16,915 bases of DNA from CAYVFC01 sp964450715 (GTDB taxonomy: Bacteria > Myxococcota_A > Polyangia > Polyangiales > JAFGIB01): positions 1 through 16,915 of the forward strand of contig CAYVFC010000164.1 in assembly GCA_964450715.1 (NCBI GenBank). The letters are read 5' to 3'. Position 1 is the stretch's first letter, and each line of letters opens with the position of its first letter. Positions 8,126 to 14,021 of this stretch are shown here, one piece after another. Made by a program: the position numbers and the translations under genes. The notes beneath the pieces were generated by a model. That model made no database searches and was not told where the DNA came from. It saw nothing but the letters and a program-made list of their open reading frames with translations.

Positions 8126-8129
8126 CCTA

Positions 8130-8158
8130 TTGCATACTTATATATATAAGTATATAAG
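8130..8158 (+). promoter_or_regulatory. Candidate sigma70-type promoter of the methyltransferase operon
   Basis: TTGCAT at 8130-8135 and TATAAG at 8153-8158 are separated by 17 bp. The -10 matches 5 of 6 consensus bases and the -35 matches 3 of 6. The 20-bp palindrome fills the spacer, so a bound regulator would block polymerase. The predicted start near 8165 gives a leader of about 55 nt before 8221. Confidence 0.5.
8134..8153. promoter_or_regulatory. Perfect 20-bp palindrome, likely operator of the GntR/UTRA regulator
   Basis: ATACTTATATATATAAGTAT is a perfect inverted repeat centred at 8143/8144. A further half-site, TATAAGT, follows at 8153-8159, spaced 10 bp from the first TATAAGT. It is strikingly AT-rich against its GC-rich surroundings. 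It lies midway between the divergent regulator and methyltransferase operon and overlaps both candidate promoters. GntR dimers bind such twofold-symmetric sites; the pairing with this regulator is inferred from position. Confidence 0.65.
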
Positions 8159-8167
8159 TGTAGTCAA
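8139..8167 (-). promoter_or_regulatory. Candidate promoter of the gntR-corrinoid operon
   Basis: On the minus strand TTGACT (8162-8167) is followed after 17 bp by TATATA (8139-8144). The -35 matches 5 of 6 consensus bases and the -10 matches 4 of 6. It overlaps the operator palindrome and the opposite promoter, which suggests autoregulation. Confidence 0.4.
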
Positions 8168-8220
8168 GCATCTTCCACCGGGCCGCTCGCCAGGGACTGC
8201 GGCCCTCGTGGTCCGGAGAC

Positions 8221-8994
8221 GTGGAAACACTCCCCCGAAAAACCGACCGCTGGTTGCACCTGTACGGCGCGCGCCGACGCGTGATCGCCTGCGCCACCGT
8301 GATCGACGAAATGCTGCCCTACCTTCCGGCCGACGTTCCCCACCAGATCCTGGATTTCGGCCTGCATCTGCAACCCGAGAAGCTCAAGCGCGCCCTGCAG
8401 GAGCAGATCGACGAGGCCAGCCGCCACACCGATGTGGTCCTGCTAGGCTACGGGCTTTGCTCCATGGCGGCCGTGGGCCTGCGCGCGAGCAGCGCGGCCA
8501 TCGTCATCAGCCGGTCGGACGATTGCATCGCAATGTTCCTGGGCTCTCGACGCGCCTATCGGCGACAGTTCGAGAAAGAACCCGGGACCTACTATCTGAC
8601 CAAGGGCTGGATCGAGGTCGGCGATACCCCGTTCGACGAATACGAACGGATAGTGGAAAAGTACGGGGTCGAGCGGGCGGATAGGATGATCAAGCTTATG
8701 CTCAAGAACTATACGCGGCTGGCGTTCATCATCACCGGACAGGGAGACACCCGGACCTACCGGACGCGTACGCGGCGCATCGCCGACCGCTTCGGGCTTC
8801 GCTACGAGGAGATCCAGGGCTCGCCCGCTTTGCTGAAAAAGATGATCCACGGCCCCTGGGACGATGAATTCGTGGTCGTACCGCCGGGCCAGACCAGCAC
8901 CTACCAGCAGTTTGCCAGGGGAACGGCCGAGCGCGGCGAAAGCGCCGAGCGCGGCGGGCCCGGCGCCCGGCTGGCCGGCGAGGAGCAGGAATGA
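8221..8994 (+). CDS. DUF1638-family protein of the methyltransferase operon
   Basis: 257 aa with the GTG start at 8221. The core resembles DUF1638: RVIACATVIDEM, LDFGLHLQPEKL, GYGLC, DDCIAMFLGSR, then a PGTYYLTKGW stretch. DUF1638 proteins have no established biochemical function but recur next to corrinoid methyltransferases. Cys24, Cys80, Cys102 and His49 sit in the motifs and could bind metal; that is an inference. The last ~25 residues are low-complexity Gly/Glu/Arg-rich. Its stop overlaps the next start (ATGA). The start is uncertain: GGAG lies only 2 nt before GTG 8221, and GTG 8281, close to the conserved VIAC segment, is an alternative with no visible ribosome site. No ATG is available upstream. 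Confidence 0.85.
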   Translation: METLPRKTDRWLHLYGARRRVIACATVIDEMLPYLPADVPHQILDFGLHLQPEKLKRALQEQIDEASRHTDVVLLGYGLCSMAAVGLRASSAAIVISRSDDCIAMFLGSRRAYRRQFEKEPGTYYLTKGWIEVGDTPFDEYERIVEKYGVERADRMIKLMLKNYTRLAFIITGQGDTRTYRTRTRRIADRFGLRYEEIQGSPALLKKMIHGPWDDEFVVVPPGQTSTYQQFARGTAERGESAERGGPGARLAGEEQE

Positions 8995-9812
8995 AGATCA
9001 TCGGCGAGAAGATCAACGGCACGCGCAAGAAGGTCGCGGCGGCGATAGCGGAGCAGGACGCAGCTTTCATCCGCGAGCTGGCCCGGCGGCAAGCGGAGAA
9101 CGGCGCGGACTGGCTCGACCTGAACGCTGGCACCCATCCCGACCGGGAAGCCGACGACCTGCTGTGGCTCATCGAGCTGGTGCAGGAAGAAACCGATATG
9201 CCGCTCTGCCTGGACAGCGCCAACCCGCGGGCACTGGAAGCGGCGATCGACAAGGTGAAGAAGACGCCGATGATCAACTCCATAAGCGGTGAACCGGATA
9301 GACTAAACAATATCCTGCCGCTGGTCGCGCAATACGGCTGCGGGGTGATCGCGCTGGCCATGGACGGCAAGAAGATCCCCGACAGCGCCGGGGAGCGCAT
9401 GGCGGTGGTGCGCCGCATCTTCGAGGCAGCGCGAGCGGCGGGCGTGGCCGACGACCGGGTATACGTGGACCCGTTGGTGATGACCCTGGCCACCAACATC
9501 GAGAGCGCCAACGTCACCCTGGATACCATTCGGGCCGTACGCGCCGAGTTCCCGACCGCGCACCTCTGCCTGGGCCTGAGCAACGTATCGTTCGGCCTGC
9601 CGGCGCGCGCGCTGGTCAATCGCACCTTCCTGGTGCTGGCCATGGCCGCCGGCATGGACACGGCCATCGTCGACCCGGGAGACGCCCGGCTGCGGGCCGC
9701 GATGCTGGCCACCGAAATGGTACTGGGTCGCGACCGGCACTGTCTCGAGTTCACACGGGCATACCGCCAGGGGTTGCTCGAACCCCAGCAGATCCCGCCC
9801 GAGAAGAGATGA
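8991..9812 (+). CDS. Pterin-dependent methyltransferase, AcsE / MtvA-like (methyl-THF : corrinoid protein)
   Basis: 273 aa, the full length of this family. It reads as a TIM-barrel pterin-binding domain: IIGEKING at the N-terminus, DWLDLNAG at 40-47, CLDSANP with D75, INSISGE with N96, ALAMDGKKIP, VYVDPLV with D160, and GLSNVSFGLP with N198. These match the pterin-binding residues of acetogen methyltransferase AcsE (as I recall them D75, N96, D160, N199) almost position for position. The role is to move a methyl group between a corrinoid protein and a tetrahydrofolate-type pterin. In a demethylation pathway it is the second step, after the substrate methyltransferase. It overlaps the DUF1638 gene by 4 nt and precedes the corrinoid protein by 13 nt. 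AGGAG lies a few bases upstream of the ATG. Confidence 0.92.
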   Translation: MKIIGEKINGTRKKVAAAIAEQDAAFIRELARRQAENGADWLDLNAGTHPDREADDLLWLIELVQEETDMPLCLDSANPRALEAAIDKVKKTPMINSISGEPDRLNNILPLVAQYGCGVIALAMDGKKIPDSAGERMAVVRRIFEAARAAGVADDRVYVDPLVMTLATNIESANVTLDTIRAVRAEFPTAHLCLGLSNVSFGLPARALVNRTFLVLAMAAGMDTAIVDPGDARLRAAMLATEMVLGRDRHCLEFTRAYRQGLLEPQQIPPEKR

Positions 9813-9825
9813 AAGGGAGGTCACA

Positions 9826-10449
9826 GTGGACGTCTTGGTACAGGCTATAACCGAGATGCGCGAGCAAGACGCCGTACGGCTGGCGCGCGAACAGATCGAC
9901 TCCGGCACGGAGCCGGGACAGATCCTGGAACGCTGCCGCGAAGCCATGGGCATTATCGGCCAGCGCTTCGAGACGGGGGAGTGCTTCGTGCCGGAGCTGA
10001 TCCTGGCCGGCGAGATGCTGCGCGAAATTTCGGAGCTGGTGAAGCCGAGGCTCGCCGGGGGCGCCAGGGTCGAGAAGAAGGGCCGGGTGCTAATCGGTAC
10101 GGTCGAGGGCGACATCCACGACATCGGCAAGGACATCGTCTCGTTCATGCTCGACGTGAACGGTTTCGAGGTGACCGACCTGGGCGTGGACGTGACCATC
10201 GACAGATTTGTACAGGCCGTGAGGGATACGCAACCGCAGGTGGTGGGTCTGAGCGGTTTCCTCACCCTGGCCTACGATCCCATGAAGGACACCATCCAGG
10301 CCCTGCAAGAGGCCGGCCTGCGCGAAGGGGTCAAGGTCATGATCGGCGGCGGCCAGATCGACGAGCACGTCTGCCAGTACACCGGCGCGGACGCCTTCGG
10401 CAAGGACGCCATGGCCGCGGTGGCCCTGGCCCGGCAGTGGATTCACTGA
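9826..10449 (+). CDS. Corrinoid (cobalamin-binding) protein, MtaC/MtvC-like, of the methyltransferase operon
   Basis: 207 aa. A helical cap domain (ILERCREAMGIIGQRFETGECFVPELILAG in two steps, about residues 33-62) precedes a B12-binding domain with GDIHDIGKD (D96, H98, G101), DLGVDV, VGLSGFLTLAYDPMK and MIGGGQ. H98 is the predicted cobalt ligand. It would carry the methyl group between the UroD-like methyltransferase and the pterin methyltransferase. The start codon is GTG at 9826, preceded by AAAGGGAGG with 6 nt spacing. Gaps to its neighbours are 13 and 11 nt, so it belongs to one operon. It shares the domain plan of the corrinoid protein beside the regulator, with many substitutions. Confidence 0.94.
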   Translation: MDVLVQAITEMREQDAVRLAREQIDSGTEPGQILERCREAMGIIGQRFETGECFVPELILAGEMLREISELVKPRLAGGARVEKKGRVLIGTVEGDIHDIGKDIVSFMLDVNGFEVTDLGVDVTIDRFVQAVRDTQPQVVGLSGFLTLAYDPMKDTIQALQEAGLREGVKVMIGGGQIDEHVCQYTGADAFGKDAMAAVALARQWIH

Positions 10450-10460
10450 AAGAAAACGCG

Positions 10461-11780
10461 ATGAGCGACGAGAAGCTCCAGGCCAACTTTCGGACCTTCC
10501 TCTCCCCTCCGGGCGTGCAGTTCGCCGATTCCGGAGCGGAGCGGGCCTACAGACAGCGGGCGCAGATGATCGTCGATGCGCTTCAGCTGAAAAAGCCCGA
10601 GCGTGTCCCGGTCTGCCTGACCGTGGGCTTCTACCCCTTTGCCTATGCCGGGGTGACCGCGCGCGAGGCCATGTACGACTACGACAAGCTGGCGTCCGCG
10701 CTGTTCAAGTTCCACGCGGACTTCGCGCCTGATTCCCTGCAGAACGCGGGCATCTACGGCGCGGGCAAGGTGTTCGAGATCCTCGACTTCAAGCTCTACC
10801 GCTGGCCCGGACAGGGGGTGCCCGACACCGCGCCCTACCAGTGCATCGAGTCCGAGTACATGCGGGCGGACGAGTACGACCGACTCATCGACGACCCCTC
10901 CGATTTCTTCCTGCGTGTCTACCTGCCCCGGATCTTCGGGGCGCTTCAGGGATGGAGCTCGTTGGGGTCGCTGACCGGCATCCTGGAGCTGCCCTTCGTC
11001 GGGTCCTATGTCGTTCCCGTCGGCATCCCGCAGGTGCAGCAGGGCTTCGAGAAATTGCTGGAAGCCGGTCGCGCCGCCCAGGAATGGATCGCCGCGGCCC
11101 GCGGGGCGGACATGGCCTCGCGCACCAAGCTCGGGCTGCCGCCGCTGATCGGCGGCATCACCAAGGCCCCCTTCGACGCTATCGGCGACACCCTACGCGG
11201 CACCCGCGGCGTCATGATGGACATGTTTCGCCAGCCCGACAAGCTGATCGCGGCCATGGAGCGCTTCGTCCCCTTGCTGATCGATCTGGGCGTAAACTGG
11301 GCCCGCCGGGTCGGGCACCCCACCGTCTTCATGCCGCTGCACAAGGGCGCCGACGGCTTCATGTCCAATGCCGATTTCCGGAAGTTTTACTGGCCCACCC
11401 TCAAGGCGGTGATCCTGGGGCTCATCGAGCAGGGGCTGGTGCCCTATCTGTTCGTGGAGGGCGGATACGATCAGCGTCTCGACATCATCACCGATCCCGA
11501 CATCCCGGCCGGCCGCACGCTCTGGATGTTCGACCGCACCGACATGAAGGAAGTACACCGTCGCTTCCAGGGCTGGGCCTGCTTCGGCGGCAACGTTCCG
11601 GTCTCCGTGCTCAAGGCGGGAAAGCCGGCCGACGTGCAGGACTACGTCAAGCGGCTGATCGACGAGGTGGCCGGTGACGGCGCTTTCATCCTCTCCACCG
11701 GAGCCGTGCTGGACGACGCCTTGCCCGAGAACCTGCATGCGCTGGTCCGGACGGGCAAGCAATACGGTGTGTATCGCTGA
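10461..11780 (+). CDS. UroD-family methyltransferase, probable substrate:corrinoid methyltransferase
   Basis: 439 aa, longer than haem-pathway UroD (~350). It fits the uroporphyrinogen-decarboxylase-like methyltransferase group (relatives of MtaA, MtbA, CmuA): RAQMIVDALQLKKPERVPV near the start, then PPLIGGITKAPFDAIGDTLRG, FMPLHKGADGFMS, PYLFVEGGYDQRL, and CFGGNVP near residue 374. MtaA-type enzymes bind zinc with an H-x-C pair plus a later Cys. Here H294 is followed by Lys-Gly, so the first Cys is missing, while C374 is kept. No haem-synthesis neighbours are present; the corrinoid and pterin methyltransferase genes lie just upstream. It therefore probably takes a methyl group from a substrate. 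The ribosome site is weak (GAAAGA), and the 11-nt gap suggests coupling. The substrate is unknown. Confidence 0.85.
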   Translation: MSDEKLQANFRTFLSPPGVQFADSGAERAYRQRAQMIVDALQLKKPERVPVCLTVGFYPFAYAGVTAREAMYDYDKLASALFKFHADFAPDSLQNAGIYGAGKVFEILDFKLYRWPGQGVPDTAPYQCIESEYMRADEYDRLIDDPSDFFLRVYLPRIFGALQGWSSLGSLTGILELPFVGSYVVPVGIPQVQQGFEKLLEAGRAAQEWIAAARGADMASRTKLGLPPLIGGITKAPFDAIGDTLRGTRGVMMDMFRQPDKLIAAMERFVPLLIDLGVNWARRVGHPTVFMPLHKGADGFMSNADFRKFYWPTLKAVILGLIEQGLVPYLFVEGGYDQRLDIITDPDIPAGRTLWMFDRTDMKEVHRRFQGWACFGGNVPVSVLKAGKPADVQDYVKRLIDEVAGDGAFILSTGAVLDDALPENLHALVRTGKQYGVYR

Positions 11781-11889
11781 TGCCCCGAGGGAGCGTTCAA
11801 CAGAAAGGGTGGGAGTGACGGGCGTGTCGCTGCGGTCACCGCCCGATCACCGCAAACCGGATCGAGATCGGCGAAAGGAGGAGTTCACC

Positions 11890-13011
11890 ATGAAGCGGAT
11901 CTGTTACCTGCTGGTATTCGACTTGATCACCATCGCACTGGTATCCGCCTGCGGCAGCGAGGGAATGGAGTCGCCGTACGCGCCGCAAGCGGGTGCCGGC
12001 ACCGGTGTTCCGGCGGCCGGGACCGGAACGCCGAACGCCGGAAGCGCGGCGGCTCCCGAAACCATCGGCGGTACCGGAGGGGTATCCGGAGGCGGTGCCG
12101 GAGGGGTATCCGGAGGCGGTGCCGACGGGCTACCCGAAGGCGGTGCGGCGGGTGGCGTCGAGGCGGGTGCGGGAGGGGGAAGCCTTGCCGGCGACGCGGC
12201 GGTCCCCGATACAGGAGCCTCGGGAACGGACGCCGCGCAGCCGGACGCCACCGTACCGTTCACGGGCAGGTTTCCTGCGGTCGACGTGTGGACGGACGGC
12301 CCCTACACCGCCCGGACCGTCACCGGCTCGGGGCCGGGCAACGCTTACACCCTGTTCCGCCCGGAGGAGCTGGCGCCGGGCGGCGTGCCCAATCCCATCA
12401 TCACCTGGGGCAACGGAGCGGCGACCAACCCGGCACTGTACCCGGCGCTTCCGCACCTGGCCTCCCACGGTTTCGTGGTCATCGCGGCCGACACCCCCTT
12501 CGTCAACGGCGAGATCCTACGGTCCGGGATCGACTGGCTGCTGGAGCAGAACCAGGATCCGGCGAGCCAGTTCTACCAGAAGCTCGATCCGGACAACGTG
12601 GCTTCCATGGGCTATTCCCTCGGTTCTCTCAGCACCTTCGAGATCGCGGACGATCCAAGGCTGACCACCACCGTACACATCTCCGGCGGCACCATGGCCG
12701 CCCAGGCCCATACCGTGGCCAACCTTCGCGCGCCGGCGGCATTTCTGTGCGACGAGCTGGAGACCAAGCCCAACTGCGATACCGACTTCACCGCGGCCCA
12801 GGTCCCGGTATTCTACGGCATCTTCCTGCGCGCCGGTCACGTGCAGACCATGGCGAACCCCTGGGCGGAGCTGTGGGAGGGCGCCGCAACCGGCTGGTTG
12901 CGCTGGCGCCTGATGGCAGACGAGAGCCAGAAAGCCCTCTTCGTCGGCCCCGACTGCGGGCTGTGCACGGATACGGAGAACTGGGTCGTACAGCAGAAAG
13001 ATCTGCAATGA
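11890..13011 (+). CDS. Secreted lipoprotein alpha/beta hydrolase (cutinase/chlorophyllase-like) with Gly-rich linker
   Basis: 373 aa. A lipoprotein signal peptide ends in VSAC (Cys21), so export and outer-membrane anchoring are likely. Residues about 22-125 are a Gly/Ala/Pro-rich linker with short tandem repeats. The rest is an alpha/beta hydrolase: ITWGNGAATNPALYPALPHLASHGFVV in two strands, nucleophile S243 in GYSLGS, a probable acid D288 (D297 possible), and H317 in GHVQTM. Spacing of Ser, Asp and His is close to that of the PETase-like lipoprotein at 14022-15188, so the two are distant relatives. Cysteines at 287, 296 and near the C-terminus could form disulfides. The start is fixed by AAAGGAGG at 11875-11882. 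It lies 109 nt after the methyltransferase operon and may be read through from it. The substrate is unknown; an ester is likely. Confidence 0.82.
   Translation: MKRICYLLVFDLITIALVSACGSEGMESPYAPQAGAGTGVPAAGTGTPNAGSAAAPETIGGTGGVSGGGAGGVSGGGADGLPEGGAAGGVEAGAGGGSLAGDAAVPDTGASGTDAAQPDATVPFTGRFPAVDVWTDGPYTARTVTGSGPGNAYTLFRPEELAPGGVPNPIITWGNGAATNPALYPALPHLASHGFVVIAADTPFVNGEILRSGIDWLLEQNQDPASQFYQKLDPDNVASMGYSLGSLSTFEIADDPRLTTTVHISGGTMAAQAHTVANLRAPAAFLCDELETKPNCDTDFTAAQVPVFYGIFLRAGHVQTMANPWAELWEGAATGWLRWRLMADESQKALFVGPDCGLCTDTENWVVQQKDLQ
12076..12147 (+). repeat. 24-bp tandem repeat in the lipoprotein linker
   Basis: Two identical 24-bp units occupy 12076-12099 and 12100-12123, and a degenerate third occupies 12124-12147. 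Each encodes GGVSGGGA or a close variant. The length is in frame, so copy-number change would lengthen or shorten the linker without breaking the protein. Confidence 0.85.
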
Positions 13012-13018
13012 AGATGTA

Positions 13019-13050
13019 GCAGGCGATCCCCTGCCGGCGTCGGAACCGGC
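13019..13050. terminator. Possible bidirectional hairpin between converging genes
   Basis: In the 63 bp between the lipoprotein stop and the Nif3 stop, GCAGG (13019-13023) pairs with CCTGC (13030-13034), and the overlapping GCCGG (13033-13037) pairs with CCGGC (13046-13050). There is no T-run, so intrinsic termination is doubtful. Confidence 0.3.
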
Positions 13051-13074
13051 CGTGAGGCTACGGGTCCCGATCGC

Positions 13075-13836
13075 TCAGACCAGCGTCGGGATATCCAGGA
13101 AGGTCGAGGCCACGCCGAACCGCTGCTCTAGCAGCTCTCCCAGCGCCTTCACGCCGAGCATCTCGGTGTGGTAGTGGCCGGCATAGATGACATGAATCGT
13201 GCCCTCCAGGGCCCGGTGGTGGTTCCAGTGCTGGGGCTCGCCGGTGATCAAGCAGTCGAGCCCCTTCTCGATCGCCTCGTCCAGGCTGTCCGAACCGCCG
13301 CCAGACACGATACCAACGGTCGAGACCCGCTCCGGGCCGAAGGGGAGCACCTGGGTGGGACCTCCGATGCGCTCGCGCAGCCGATCGGCCAGCGACTGTA
13401 CGGGCAGGGGCGCGGGCAAGCTGCCGCTGAACCCGATGTCGATCCCCTTGTAGCTGCCAAAGGGTTGCGGATCGGCGATATCGAGCAGGCGCGCCAGCCC
13501 GATGTTGTTTCCAGATTCGGGGTGAAGGTCCAGGGGCAGGTGGGCTGCGTACAGGTTCAGATCGTTCTCGACCAGGTACTTCACCTGCCGGTAGACCGGA
13601 CCGGTGATGGCCGCCAGGCCGCCCCAGATCAGCCCGTGGTGCACTACCAGCAGCTCGCACCCCGCCGTTACGGCGGCCTCGTAAGAAGCCAGGCAGGCGT
13701 CCACCGCCAGCCCCACCCGCCTTACGGCCTCCGCCCCCTGCACCTGCAGCCCGTTGCGCGAAACGTCGGGTATCTCTCCCGCGCGCAGGTGCTCGTCGAG
13801 AAAAGCGACTAGCTCCCCGGTATCGATCTTAACCAT
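13075..13836 (-). CDS. Nif3-family dinuclear metal protein (GTP cyclohydrolase I type 2 / YbgI-like)
   Basis: 253 aa. The Nif3 metal site is intact: H66-H67 in VVHHGLIWGG, D103 in HLPLDLHPESGNN, and H221/H223 with E225 in GHYHTEMLG. The N-terminal DVSRNGLQVQG and the ITGEPQHWNHH segment are also typical. It is the compact bacterial form without the central PII-like insert seen in longer homologues. Members bind two metal ions and are widely conserved, but their physiological role is not settled. The start at 13836 is chosen because GGGGAG lies 6 nt upstream; an in-frame extension to 13887 has no ribosome site. It is transcribed in the same direction as the PETase-like gene but separated by 185 bp of repeat-like DNA, so it probably has its own promoter. 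It converges with the lipoprotein hydrolase gene. Confidence 0.93.
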   Translation of the reverse strand: MVKIDTGELVAFLDEHLRAGEIPDVSRNGLQVQGAEAVRRVGLAVDACLASYEAAVTAGCELLVVHHGLIWGGLAAITGPVYRQVKYLVENDLNLYAAHLPLDLHPESGNNIGLARLLDIADPQPFGSYKGIDIGFSGSLPAPLPVQSLADRLRERIGGPTQVLPFGPERVSTVGIVSGGGSDSLDEAIEKGLDCLITGEPQHWNHHRALEGTIHVIYAGHYHTEMLGVKALGELLEQRFGVASTFLDIPTLV

Positions 13837-13884
13837 TTTGTCTCCCCGTTCGAAGCCAGAATATTGCATAACCGTTACACAGAC

Positions 13885-13908
13885 CACGGGTTAGGGTTAG
13901 GGTCCGTG
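13885..13908. repeat. Telomere-like GGGTTA repeat inside a short inverted repeat
   Basis: GGGTTAGGGTTAGGGT (13888-13903) is flanked by CACGG (13885-13889) and CCGTG (13904-13908), which are inverted copies. The G-tracts could form a quadruplex, or the arms a hairpin. It lies in the upstream region of the Nif3 gene, about 50 bp from its start. Confidence 0.6.
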
Positions 13909-13958
13909 ACAAAATAACTCGATCAGATTTCGGAGCGCGACGGCCCCGGATGCAAGGC

Positions 13959-14006
13959 GCGACGACGAGAAATATTGGGGATATTTTGCGGTGCCTCCTT
14001 AGTCGC
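13959..14006. repeat. Palindromic hairpin element upstream of nif3 / downstream of the PETase-like gene
   Basis: GCGAC (13959-13963) pairs with GTCGC (14002-14006), and AAATAT (13970-13975) pairs with ATATTT (13981-13986) around a TGGGG loop. The AAGGC/GCCT pair lies around and within the outer stem. The composition differs from the neighbouring genes and resembles dispersed intergenic repeats. It starts 16 bp beyond the PETase-like stop on the minus strand and could end that transcript. Confidence 0.5.
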
Positions 14007-14021
14007 AGGCCAGATGACCGC

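Noticed and set aside
9981..10460. N-terminal extension of the UroD-like gene through the corrinoid gene
   Set aside because: The extension is an out-of-frame reading of the corrinoid coding sequence. The ATG at 10461 begins the recognisable protein.
10461..11780. Haem-pathway uroporphyrinogen decarboxylase (hemE)
   Set aside because: The protein is longer than HemE, has no haem-synthesis neighbours, and lies in an operon with corrinoid and pterin methyltransferase genes.
11781..11889. GGGCG/CGCCC and GCGGTCACCGC symmetry between the methyltransferase operon and the lipoprotein gene, considered as a terminator
   Set aside because: The arms are short, there is no T-run, and such pairs are common in DNA of this GC content.
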